Shown here piece by piece: positions 54,266 to 62,060 of a stretch of DNA of 64,000 bases. A model generated the notes under the pieces. It worked only from the letters and a program-made list of their open reading frames with translations. It was not told where the DNA came from and ran no database searches. The position numbers and the translations under genes are program-made. How positions within the stretch are numbered: position 1 is the first letter of the stretch; every line of letters starts with the position of its first letter. Source of the stretch: Mesorhizobium sp. CA8 (GTDB lineage Bacteria; Pseudomonadota; Alphaproteobacteria; Rhizobiales; Rhizobiaceae); assembly GCF_020164955.1 (NCBI RefSeq), contig NZ_JAIUHG010000026.1:35643-99642 (forward strand), given 5' to 3'.

Positions 54266-54649
54266 ATGTCGGTTCTCGTCGTTGAAGACGAGCCCTTGAT
54301 ACTGCTGGACCTAGAGACGGCGCTGCGGAGGCGGGGTTGACGTTGTGTCGGCCAGCAATGCAACGGAGGCGTTGGCGACCTTTGACGCCGGCTCCGAAAA
54401 GATCAGAGTATTGCTTACGGACATTCGGCTTGGTGAAGGCAAAACGGATGGGATATCGCCCGCCACGTCCGCGACGTGACCCCTGTTCTCCCGGTGATCT
54501 ATGTAAGCGGGGACAGCGCAGTCCGCTGGCCGTCCGAAGGCGTTCCGAACAGCATCATGATAACCAAGCCGTTCGTGATGGCTCAGGTCATTACCGCCTT
54601 ATCAACCTTGCTTAATCAGGTTCAACCCATACCTGAAGCCAAGGACTAA
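54266..54649 (+). pseudogene. response regulator receiver with two frameshifts
   Basis: MSVLVVEDEPLILLDLETAL begins at ATG 54266 and soon stops. The next frame gives VDVVSASNATEALATFDAGS and VLLTDIRLGEG, with the phospho-accepting Asp. A third gives WDIARHVRDVTPVLPVIYVS, MITKPFVMAQVI and a stop at 54647. One-base losses near 54337 and 54450 explain it. Joined, it is a ~128-residue receiver without an output domain. Confidence 0.7.
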
Positions 54650-54713
54650 TTCGCCTTGGGTCTGTTAAATATATAATCGCTGGGTGAGTCACACTGTCGC
54701 GGCAAAGGAGGCG

Positions 54714-54968
54714 GTGTTGCTGACGTATTTCGTTGTTCAGAGTTTCAATTTTACGCCCAAGGGAGCGATCACCGCCGGAGAGGCGGTGGAAGTACAGGAT
54801 GTCGAGCATGCCTTGCGACTGGCAGAAAAACTGGCGGGATGTTCGGCCGGCGTCGTCGCATTCAGCCGCACTGGCGATCCTGCAAGCGGCGAGTTCGAGG
54901 ATGCTGTCATCCTCTACGCCAACGGGATCGTTCCAGCGCTTGAAATGGAAATGGCGATAGCTTCCTGA
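54714..54968 (+). CDS. small hypothetical protein, paralogue of 13941-14204
   Basis: An ~84-residue protein. aaaggag sits just before GTG 54714 and TTG 54717, so translation probably starts there and not at the first in-frame GTG (54684). It reads LTYFVVQSFNFTPKGAI, then AEKLAGCSAGVVAFSRTGDP and ANGIVPALEMEM. The AGVVAFSRTGDPxxGxF segment matches the gene at 13941. Function unknown. Confidence 0.6.
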   Translation: MLLTYFVVQSFNFTPKGAITAGEAVEVQDVEHALRLAEKLAGCSAGVVAFSRTGDPASGEFEDAVILYANGIVPALEMEMAIAS

Positions 54969-55145
54969 ACCCTGGATTTAGCGTTAGCTACGGCCGGTTT
55001 GCGCTGATGCTGGACATAGAGGTCGGATTTGACGCTGCAAGAATTTCCACTTCGTCTGCACAAGACGTGGGGCTAGGATTGGGCCTCAAATTTGGCGCCC
55101 AAAAACCGTTGTCGCGGGCGTCCTCGAGCCTATATGCGTGGCCCT

Positions 55146-55352
55146 ATGGATCACAGAAAAACGACCATTGAGCGCGCATTTGACCTGGCCAGGTCCGGGG
55201 AATACGCAAGTTTCGGAGATGTGCGTACAAAGCTTAAGAGCGAAGGGTACGAGATACGGCAATTGGAGGGGATGTCCCTTCGGAAACAAATCAACCAACT
55301 CATAAAAAATGCGAGGGAAGTACCAGCAGGACCTAGAGCTTTCCCTCATTAG
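55146..55352 (+). CDS. small hypothetical protein
   Basis: A 68-residue protein: MDHRKTTIERAFDLARSGEY, then VRTKLKSEGYEIRQLEG and LRKQINQLIKNARE. I recall similar short rhizobial proteins of unknown role with the order 'IERAFELARSG...LKxEGYxxxQLEG', which supports this start over the frame opening at 55092. No clear ribosome binding site. Confidence 0.6.
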   Translation: MDHRKTTIERAFDLARSGEYASFGDVRTKLKSEGYEIRQLEGMSLRKQINQLIKNAREVPAGPRAFPH

Positions 55353-55405
55353 GCGCTGGATCGTTCAGGGAGCCCTGCGCGCTGCACATAGCGCGGAGCG
55401 CATAT

Positions 55406-55827
55406 TTACTTGTTGCGGCGAAGCCGTTCGACTTCGCCCTCAGCCACCGAAAAGAGACTGTCGAGCCCGTCCATTTCCAACGCAAACCCGTCCTCTGAAA
55501 ACTCTCGGCGTAGCTCACCAAGTTGGGTTTTGGTGCGGGAGAGTGCTGCCTCCCAGCGGTCCTCACCGGGCTGGCGCTCGCCGCCCACATCTTCGACCAT
55601 CCAGGCCGAGGCGAGCTTGAGGGATGCTCTGAAGATGTAGCGCCCGGCATCGTCGCGCACCTTTACAAACAACGTCCGCGCAGTGCCATTGGGCAGTTCC
55701 TCACGGGCGATGTCCGGCAATACGTCGACCGCCTGCTGCTCACCTCTGCCAAGGAGGAACATTCAACACCCGAGTCGTCTCTCATCAACTCGCTTCCATC
55801 GTAAATATCGAAAAAGAACAACGGCAT
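55406..55827 (-). pseudogene. DUF6894-type protein, one-base frameshift
   Basis: ATG 55827 gives MPLFFFDIYDGSELMRDDSG and VECSSLAEV, the N-terminal half of the DUF6894 pattern (MPRYFFDxxDG...D..G). One base is missing near 55735, after which VDVLPDIAREELPNGTARTL and FVKVRDDAGRYIFRASLKL continue. The C-terminal ~45 residues (helical, ending VERLRRNK) extend past the usual domain. The 3' frame alone is open from 55762. Confidence 0.6.
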
Positions 55828-56046
55828 ACACGGACACTCTGAGATGTTCTCCAGGTCTCCCAGCCCAACTTCTCACCCAAATAAACGTTCCCGCGCGCGC
55901 TCTAGAAGGCCGCTGCTTGCGAACAACCTCAAATGTGAATGCGAACCACTCCTGGAACGCCTAAAGACCGTGCGTCGTCCGGTTTGTCATGGCGCACGGA
56001 CGATGGGAGAGCGAATAGCACTCTCGTCCAATCGTGAGGCGCTGAG

Positions 56047-56262
56047 ATGCACACCCAAATCCTCGAATCGGCCGACCTCGAAATGCTCACGCGCATTCTG
56101 CACCACCTATAAAAGCAGGAGGGGCATCGACTGGACTCGGACGATGCGCAGAACGTCGCCGCCAAACTGGTCTATCTCTTCCAGAGCGGGATGGTGAATG
56201 AGTTTGACCTCATGGAGACCATGGAAGCCCCGTCGCGCGAAAACCTACGCCGCTTTGGCTGA
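56047..56262 (+). pseudogene. small protein with in-frame TAA
   Basis: From ATG 56047: MHTQILESADLEMLTRILHH and L, a TAA at 56110, then in the same frame KQEGHRLDSDDAQNVAAKLV, YLFQSGMVNEFDLMETMEAP and RENLRRFG to TGA at 56260. The reading frame is coding-like throughout. A single substitution explains the stop. Family unnamed. Confidence 0.5.
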
Positions 56263-56320
56263 ACAAGCCGCGCGTCAGATGGCAAATCAACTGCGTGGTG
56301 GCGGATCGCAAGCTGCTAGG

Positions 56321-56575
56321 TCACGCAGACGACCGTGAAAGCCGCTTTCTGTTCGCCCTAATCTTCCCGCCGTAGTAACTTGCGAGCTTGTCTGCTGATG
56401 CGCCCATAGCGAGCATCACAGTTGCGCGGCCGGCAGCCTCGATTTTTTCACTGATCATCAAGTTAGCTTCGCGTTCAGCCGCTTTGCCGCCGCTGGCAAT
56501 TCGCATACTTCGAAGCCAGATCACTTGCTGCGCCTCCAGAATGGAAAGAGAGAGATCGACCCATGGGTTGAACAT
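56321..56575 (-). CDS. small helical protein, phasin-like length and pattern
   Basis: An 84-residue protein from ATG 56575, which follows aggag. MFNPWVDLSLSILEAQQVIW, SMRIASGGKAAEREANLMIS and EKIEAAGRATVMLAMG form long amphipathic helices. Similar short alphaproteobacterial proteins are annotated as hypothetical, some near polyhydroxyalkanoate genes; no such genes are seen here. Function unknown. Confidence 0.6.
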   Translation of the reverse strand: MFNPWVDLSLSILEAQQVIWLRSMRIASGGKAAEREANLMISEKIEAAGRATVMLAMGASADKLASYYGGKIRANRKRLSRSSA

Positions 56576-56780
56576 TGAGCGCTCCTGATCGGCATGAGAG
56601 AACGGCAATTTCGCTGGTCGGTTCCGCCGAAGGCAGGTCGAAAACTTCTCTCTGGGAGCGAGTTCAAAGAAGAAGCCGAACGCGTTCTGCTGCGCACGGC
56701 ACGGGCGGACTCCTTTCTCAGTTGGACAGGTCCCGTCTTGGCTCGGATCGGCCGTTCGAAAGTCCTGCTCGGAGCAGGGA

Positions 56781-57395
56781 TTAACCGTGCTTCTTCGCGA
56801 AAGCCCATACCATAAGCGGGTATTCCTCGTCGTTGCTCAAGTCCCGCCACACCCCATACGCCCGCACCGGGCCACCGATATGCGCCCTGGCGCAGGCCTT
56901 GTTGCCCCAGCCGAAGGCCTGCACGTCGTCCTCGGCAAAGCCGCCCTCGACCATGAGCTGCTTAAGGCCCGGGGGCGTCCAACGATTGTAGTCGTGCGGG
57001 CGAGCATGCACGCGGAACAGGAAAGGGGTGGCCACCATCGCCCAGCCGCCGGGCTTCGTCATGGCGTGGATGTTGGCGGCAGCCGCCACCGGGCGCTGCA
57101 CATGCTCCAGCACCTGGTCGGCGATGACGATCGAATATTGCTCCTCGGTGCAGTCCTTGCAGATGTCGAAATCTGGGAAATCGACCGAGCGATAGTTGGG
57201 GCAGAGCGCGCGCCAATAGCGGTTCCAGCCCGGCGAGATCTCGATCACGTCGCGCGACTTGCGGTTGGCTGCTTCGAGGAACGTTGTGAAAGCTTCGATC
57301 TGGCGGATCCGCAGCCAGTTGCGGTCATCGTAGCGAAGCAGCCGCTTGATCGCATGTTTGCCGCGATTTTTCAGTGCGCCGGCAAGGCTTGTCAT
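56781..57395 (-). CDS. class I SAM-dependent methyltransferase
   Basis: A 204-residue enzyme. The start ATG 57395 is fixed by aggaggagg. Methyltransferase features: VIEISPGWNRYWR (a variant of motif I, lacking GxG), SVDFPDFDICKD (acidic loop) and SIVIADQVLEHVQRPVAAAA (motif IV region with LEHV), followed by MTKPGGWAMVATPFLFRVH. This layout is common in sugar- or lipid-modifying methyltransferases of surface polysaccharide clusters; none is adjacent. Substrate unknown. Confidence 0.85.
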   Translation of the reverse strand: MTSLAGALKNRGKHAIKRLLRYDDRNWLRIRQIEAFTTFLEAANRKSRDVIEISPGWNRYWRALCPNYRSVDFPDFDICKDCTEEQYSIVIADQVLEHVQRPVAAAANIHAMTKPGGWAMVATPFLFRVHARPHDYNRWTPPGLKQLMVEGGFAEDDVQAFGWGNKACARAHIGGPVRAYGVWRDLSNDEEYPLMVWAFAKKHG

Positions 57396-57465
57396 TCTCG
57401 ACCTCCTCCTGCCCGCCCGCAAAATCTCCGTACCGTAGAAACCGTGCAAAAGAATGACAACGAGA

Positions 57466-57492
57466 AGGAGCCGGCGCTAAATGCGCCGGTCT
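57466..57492. repeat. GC hairpin, same sequence as at 57982
   Basis: aaggagccggcgct and gcgccggtctc flank a short loop. The stem and flanks recur almost exactly at 57982-58011. The pair may be a small dispersed palindromic element or two terminators. Confidence 0.5.
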
Positions 57493-57559
57493 CGATCGCA
57501 TGTCGACCATCAACTGGCGGGGCTTGCTTAAAGGAGCGTCTCCGGCGGCCTGAGACGCT

Positions 57560-57859
57560 CTATACGCAACGCTGAGGTTCCGATCGGGGATGCGAGCGCC
57601 CGCTCGACCAAGTGTGCGTGCTATCGCTCCCAGCCTGCGGCTGCCCGTCTCCCGAAATCGGTCCTGAGGGATAGTTTGCTAGAACCGCCTGCAGCCGAAC
57701 TAGGCGTGCTTTCTGAGCGTTGAGTTCATAGCCACAACGCCGAGAGTTTCTGTTCGATTTGCAGCCGGTGACTAGCTCCGCCTGCAGCCGCGAGATTGTG
57801 AGCTGAACAGCGTCGATCTGATTGACCAGCGCCGCTTTCACGGATTTTCGACTGTGCAT
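57560..57859 (-). CDS. small hypothetical protein
   Basis: A 99-residue frame from ATG 57859, preceded by gggag at eight bases. SVKAALVNQIDAVQLTISRL and KARLVRLQAVLANYPSGPI are helical; the last ~30 residues are low in structure. No family. The frame opens earlier at 57958 without a ribosome binding site. Confidence 0.4.
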   Translation of the reverse strand: MHSRKSVKAALVNQIDAVQLTISRLQAELVTGCKSNRNSRRCGYELNAQKARLVRLQAVLANYPSGPISGDGQPQAGSDSTHTWSSGRSHPRSEPQRCV

Positions 57860-57981
57860 GGATTTGGCTCCCCAACAGGGTTCGCCAAACTTCATGAATA
57901 TCGAAATGTTCCTTCCTGCTGGCGTGTGGACCGCCACGAGCAAGCGCGCTTTATGCATTCCTTGTCATTGCTGTTTTAGGC

Positions 57982-58011
57982 AAGGAGCCGGCGCTCAAGG
58001 CGCCGGTCTCC
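57982..58011 (-). terminator. hairpin downstream of the glycine-zipper lipoprotein
   Basis: On the minus strand gagaccggcgcc-ttga-gcgccggctcc lies about 18 bases past the lipoprotein stop. Stem ccggcgc/gcgccgg. A terminator role is inferred; the U-run is weak. Confidence 0.5.
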
Positions 58012-58028
58012 AGCCAATCAGACTTCGA

Positions 58029-58346
58029 TCAGTAATTGCCGTTGTAGTAGCGGTCGTCGCAGGGCGCGGTGTAGATGCGGCCATAGCGGTCCTGATAGCG
58101 GCAGAGCTGATCGCCGCGGCGCTGAGGCGTGGTGGCCGAGCCGACCACGGCGCCGAGCAGTGCGCCGCTCGCCGCGCCGATCACCGTGCTTTTCGTGTTG
58201 CCGCCGATTGCCTGGCCAACCAGCGCGCCGCCGGCGCCTCCGAGCAATGCACCGGTGGTGGCCCGCTGCTGGCCTTCGGTTTGCGTCTCGCAGCCGGCGA
58301 GCGCCGCCGTCATCACCACCGCGAGAATGGCCTTCTTGATAAACAT
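58029..58346 (-). CDS. glycine-zipper outer-membrane lipoprotein
   Basis: A 105-residue lipoprotein. The signal peptide ends in the lipobox LAGC (Cys19), followed by two glycine-zipper helices (GALLGGAGGALVGQAIGG and GAASGALLGAVVGSAT) and a C-terminal CRYQDRYGRIYTAPCDDRYY. Such proteins (YMGG/17-kDa antigen type) sit in the outer membrane and stabilise the envelope. A gaggagtt ribosome binding site precedes ATG 58346. Confidence 0.88.
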   Translation of the reverse strand: MFIKKAILAVVMTAALAGCETQTEGQQRATTGALLGGAGGALVGQAIGGNTKSTVIGAASGALLGAVVGSATTPQRRGDQLCRYQDRYGRIYTAPCDDRYYNGNY

Positions 58347-58532
58347 CTTACGAACTCCTCTGAAGCCCCTGGGGACTGACAGGATGGGGCGAACAAATTC
58401 CCGAGTGGGGCTGCATTGCGGCGGAACGGCGGCGGAGCCTGCTCACGAAATGAATCAAGGTTTCCCGGCGGTTGAGCGCCTTGGTTGCCAAACGGGAAAG
58501 ATCGTCTCCGGGGACAGTGACAGCTGCCGTGT
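58347..58532. other. gap between lipoprotein and HicB genes
   Basis: 186 bases with the lipoprotein promoter expected. No HicA-like gene is present. Confidence 0.35.
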
Positions 58533-58793
58533 TCAACCGACCTTCAACGGCACCATGATTGCAGCAAGTCCGCGATGATCCAGGCATGCCATGATCTGCT
58601 CGATCGGGTTGGGTTTTGGAACGGCCTCGCCGTCTTCGATCAGACCCTCGACATGCAAGGCGAGGGCCTCCTCGGCAAGGTGACGCGCTTCTTCAAACGT
58701 TGCGCCAGCCGTGACGACGCCGGGAAAGTCGGGGAAGGACACGCCGTAGTCGCTCGCCTCTTCTTTATGAATCAGCCCGATATATTGCTGCAT
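58533..58793 (-). CDS. HicB-type antitoxin, short form without HicA
   Basis: An 86-residue protein with the HicB RNase H-like partial fold: YIGLIHKEEASDYGVSFPDF, PGVVTAGATFEEARHLAEEA and LALHVEGLIEDGEAVP. Full HicB proteins carry a further ribbon-helix-helix or HTH domain (~130-150 residues total); here the frame ends at VPLKVG. No HicA toxin (small dsRBD with a catalytic His) is found on either side. It may be a solitary HicB-like domain protein or a decayed toxin-antitoxin pair. Confidence 0.75.
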   Translation of the reverse strand: MQQYIGLIHKEEASDYGVSFPDFPGVVTAGATFEEARHLAEEALALHVEGLIEDGEAVPKPNPIEQIMACLDHRGLAAIMVPLKVG

Positions 58794-58858
58794 TCGAGTC
58801 CTCTTGCCGTGCGGCCATCGACCGCTAATTTAAAGTGCCGGCACGACGGTGCAAGGCC

Positions 58859-60421
58859 ATGGACAAGTTTGCGGCGGCAGGCGACCCCCTTCGGAGGAGG
58901 GGCGTTCGTGCCGCGCAATACCTCCGAATGTCCACCGACCAGCAGACCTACTCACTCGACAACCAGAGGGATGCAATCCGCGGTTATGCCGAGGTCATGG
59001 GGTACGACATCGTTGCCACATACGAAGACCCCGGCCGAAGCGGACTGCATATGGAAAGCCGGCCCGGCCTCAAGAAGCTGCTGTTCGACGTTGAACACGG
59101 GCTCGCCGATTTCGAGACGGTCGTCGTCTACGACGTGAGCCGATGGGGCCGATTCCAAAACATCGATGAAAGCGCCTCCTATGAATATCGATGTCAGATG
59201 GCCGGCGTTCGGATCGAATTTTGCGCCGAGCAATTCGGCAACGACGGCACCGTAGGATCGGACATACTCAAGGCCATAAAGCGCAGCATGGCGGCAGAGT
59301 ATAGCCGGATGCTGTCGCAGAAGGTCTTCATGGGCCAGCTGAGGGTGGCCGGGATGGGGTTCCACGTCGGCGGCATGCAGGGGCTCGGACTAAGGCGTCT
59401 GATGGTCGACCAGTTTGGACACCCGAAGCTGCTGCTCGGCCGCAACGAGCACAAGAACCTTCAATCTGACCGCGTGATCATCGTCCCCGGGCCGCCGGAG
59501 GAGATAGCGACAGTGCAGCTGATCTTTCGCCTGTTTGTCGGGTCGCGGAAAAATGAAGCTGAGATCGCAAGATACCTGAATGCCCGGGAAATTGTGAATG
59601 ACTTCGGCCGGCCATGGAAGCGCGAAGGGGTTCGCCGTGTCCTTACCAACGAGAAATATATCGGCAACAACGTTTGGAATCGCCGCTGCATGAAACTCAA
59701 AAGCAAGATGGTGTGGAACCCCCCGGACCAATGGGTCAGGGCCGAAAACGTTTTTGAACCGATCGTAAACCGCAAACAGTTTGAGAAGGCGCAGCGAAAA
59801 ATTGAATTGCTGTACCCGCGCATGAGCGATGACGAGATGCTGGCGGCCCTGCAAAGTCTCTACAAATGCCATGGGAAGCTTTCTGATGCGATCATCAACG
59901 CAGCGCCCGGATGCCCATCGAGCTGGCGCTATAGATCGCGTTTCGGAGGCCTGCTTGCCGCATATAGACTGGTCGGCTGCCGGCCGCCCAGAAAGTGTCA
60001 TTTCATGGAAATCGGCAAGCGCCTCGAAGCTATCCGCTGTCGCGTGATAGAAGACCTGTTGGTCGCGATCAAAGAGGTAGGCGGGCAAGCCTCCTGTGAC
60101 CCAGGAAGGGAGCTCATCCGGATCAATGACGAGTTCACCGTGGCGATCGCGATAGCCCGTTGTCGCGTTTCTCACAGCGCCTATCCGCGCTGGTCTTCAA
60201 AGGCCGCGAGAGAGGCCACGGCGGATATCTTCGTTCTGATCCGAATGCATCCGGGCGATTTGGCCATTCGTGATTACCTGATCGTCCCAACGCATGAAGT
60301 CGCCGGGATCAAGGGGAATTTCCATGTCAACAATGGCATGAAGCTCGACGCGTTTCTTTTCCCATCGTTGAACCCGCTTGTTGCACTAGCTGGCCGGACA
60401 TTCGTGGGGAGCGCCTCATGA
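58859..60421 (+). CDS. large serine recombinase (intact)
   Basis: A 520-residue site-specific recombinase. The resolvase domain has AAQYLRMSTDQQTYSLDNQR with the nucleophilic Ser, ETVVVYDVSRWGRFQN and the EYRCQMAGVRIEFCAEQF helix. The recombinase domain (residues ~190-300) includes LIFRLFVGSRKNEAEIARYL and VLTNEKYIGNNVWNR. A long C-terminal region lacks the usual Cys knuckles. The ATG at 58859 is chosen over 58835. The stop overlaps the next start by ATGA, so it is expressed with the RepB-C protein. It may move a genomic island; attachment sites are not visible by eye. Confidence 0.9.
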   Translation: MDKFAAAGDPLRRRGVRAAQYLRMSTDQQTYSLDNQRDAIRGYAEVMGYDIVATYEDPGRSGLHMESRPGLKKLLFDVEHGLADFETVVVYDVSRWGRFQNIDESASYEYRCQMAGVRIEFCAEQFGNDGTVGSDILKAIKRSMAAEYSRMLSQKVFMGQLRVAGMGFHVGGMQGLGLRRLMVDQFGHPKLLLGRNEHKNLQSDRVIIVPGPPEEIATVQLIFRLFVGSRKNEAEIARYLNAREIVNDFGRPWKREGVRRVLTNEKYIGNNVWNRRCMKLKSKMVWNPPDQWVRAENVFEPIVNRKQFEKAQRKIELLYPRMSDDEMLAALQSLYKCHGKLSDAIINAAPGCPSSWRYRSRFGGLLAAYRLVGCRPPRKCHFMEIGKRLEAIRCRVIEDLLVAIKEVGGQASCDPGRELIRINDEFTVAIAIARCRVSHSAYPRWSSKAAREATADIFVLIRMHPGDLAIRDYLIVPTHEVAGIKGNFHVNNGMKLDAFLFPSLNPLVALAGRTFVGSAS

Positions 60422-61293
60422 CGGTACGGCGCGTCACTTTGAGCCAGCAAGCCGCCTACCGCGTTCTGCAAAACAGCCGCACCAGGCACGCCGCACTGTT
60501 GGAGAAAATGCACGAGCCCGGCCGGGTGTTCACCGGTACCTGGCTGCGCAGGACCTATACGGCTGAATGCGAAAGAACGCGCAGCATGATGGTCGAGGCG
60601 AGAGTCCCTCGGCATCGGCTGGAGATAATGGCTGGAGCGTTGCGAGTTCCGTTGCAGCAGGATCCGTTCCGTCGCCTGCTATCGGCCGAAGGCCTCGCGG
60701 TCCTGCCAAAGCCATTGGCTGAACGGGTCATTGGCCAGCAACCTGCGCCGACCCCGAGTCCACCTGTTGAAGCGAAGTCAGCGATCTGCGGAATTTCTCC
60801 TGAGGTCCTCGATCTCCTGCAGGATTGGTATGTGCCGCCCCAGGTCTTCGCATCATTGCGCAAGATGGTGCCCGAAAGGCAGCTCAAGGCGGCAAAGTTG
60901 ATGATCGCTCTGAAACGGGCGAACTTCCACTATGCGCAGCTTCTCAGCACACTAACGCCGGCTTCGCAGTTGGCGGATTCGTCCAGGCCAAGAAGGAAGT
61001 TTGTTGGCGTTACAGCCGAGCAGCTAGCTGCCATGGAAATCGAGTTTGACGCGCTGAATGATGAATTCCTGTACTGCGCCAGCTTTGGCGGCATCTGGGC
61101 GCTTGAGCTAACGGCGGCAAGGTCCTATCTCGATCGGCTGATGGAGAACGCGCGGGTGGTTAGATACCTTGCGCAGAATTTTCCGGAGCAGCTCGCAAAG
61201 CTGCAAACGATCCTGGATATTCCAATGGGTCGGGGAATTCTGGCGCGCCAGCCGAAAAAGCCCGAACGAAAGCGTAAGCACCTTGTCTTTTGA
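60418..61293 (+). CDS. RepB-C-terminal-domain protein paired with recombinase
   Basis: A 291-residue protein whose residues ~120-275 match the C-terminal domain of plasmid-partition RepB: ISPEVLDLLQDWYVPPQVFA, LRKMVPERQLKAAKLMIAL, NFHYAQLLSTLTPASQL and NARVVRYLAQNFPEQLAKLQ. The ParB nuclease/HTH part is missing; the N terminus is a different helical domain. ATGA overlap with the recombinase indicates a functional pair. I recall such RepB-C proteins next to serine recombinases in rhizobial islands; the role may be DNA binding or directionality control, which is inference. Confidence 0.85.
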   Translation: MTVRRVTLSQQAAYRVLQNSRTRHAALLEKMHEPGRVFTGTWLRRTYTAECERTRSMMVEARVPRHRLEIMAGALRVPLQQDPFRRLLSAEGLAVLPKPLAERVIGQQPAPTPSPPVEAKSAICGISPEVLDLLQDWYVPPQVFASLRKMVPERQLKAAKLMIALKRANFHYAQLLSTLTPASQLADSSRPRRKFVGVTAEQLAAMEIEFDALNDEFLYCASFGGIWALELTAARSYLDRLMENARVVRYLAQNFPEQLAKLQTILDIPMGRGILARQPKKPERKRKHLVF

Positions 61294-61395
61294 GAGGTCG
61301 CATTAGAGCAAATTGCCGCCCATTGGGTGAAGCGGCGCAATTAGCCGCTGGGCCTGCGTGACGTTGCATGAGATTGCTACAGCCGGGTTACACAA

Positions 61396-61422
61396 AGGCC
61401 CCGTGGAGAGTTCCACGGGGCC
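61396..61422. terminator. bidirectional terminator between convergent genes
   Basis: aggccccgtgga and tccacggggcct form a 12-bp perfect stem with a three-base loop, between the RepB-C gene (+) and the stress protein (-). Confidence 0.75.
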
Positions 61423-61429
61423 TCATTGA

Positions 61430-62035
61430 TTACAGCGGTGTCGTTCGGCGAACGCGATCGCGTTCCGCTTCGATGGCATCATAGGGCTCTGCGGTGGCGT
61501 CGAACCCTGTCCAGCCGCCGGCCTCGTAAGCGCTACGCCTCTCGTCGATATTGACGGAACGCTCTCCTCGCAGGATCCGTTCAGCCTCGCCGGCAAGCCG
61601 ATCATCCACTCTGGCAGTCACCAGACTGCCTCCGCGGCGCACGCCCTCGGCGTAGACATGTGCATCACGTTCCGAAACGCCAGATTCAGTCAGCGCCCCT
61701 ACTATGCCGCCTGCGGCTCCGCCCACCACAGCGCCGCCAACCGCGCCGACAGCCGTAGCAGCGAGCCAGCCTGCGGCCACAACGGGCCCGACACCGGGGA
61801 TCGCCATGATCCCGAGCCCCGTGAGCAGGCCGCCCGCGCCGCCGACCAGCGCTCCCAGGCCGGCACCAGCGGCGGCATCTTCGCCGGTTTCTGAAGTCTC
61901 GTCCTGTCGATACCAATTGTCGGAATTGTTGGCCACGATGCTGATGTCGTCTCGCGGTACGCCAATGGCTTCCAATTCGCTCACGGCGTCGGAGGCGTCC
62001 TGATAGTCATCGAAAAGTCCGGTGACAGTGGTCAT
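61430..62035 (-). CDS. YflT/general-stress-type protein with glycine-rich core
   Basis: A 201-residue protein. The N terminus TTVTGLFDDYQDASDAVSEL and IGVPRDDISIVANN is the general-stress (YflT-like) alpha/beta domain. The centre is a Gly/Ala-rich hydrophobic stretch (residues ~60-115) of glycine-zipper type that could insert into membrane. The C-terminal part VSERDAHVYAEGVRRGGSLV is the second half of the fold. ATG 62035 has aagggag upstream and is preferred to 62077. It probably protects against envelope or osmotic stress; mechanism unknown. Confidence 0.82.
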   Translation of the reverse strand: MTTVTGLFDDYQDASDAVSELEAIGVPRDDISIVANNSDNWYRQDETSETGEDAAAGAGLGALVGGAGGLLTGLGIMAIPGVGPVVAAGWLAATAVGAVGGAVVGGAAGGIVGALTESGVSERDAHVYAEGVRRGGSLVTARVDDRLAGEAERILRGERSVNIDERRSAYEAGGWTGFDATAEPYDAIEAERDRVRRTTPL

Positions 62036-62060
62036 TGTTTCACTCCCTTTCTGAGTTCGG

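Noticed and set aside
59390..60175. 261-codon minus-strand open frame
   Set aside because: Antisense to the intact serine recombinase.
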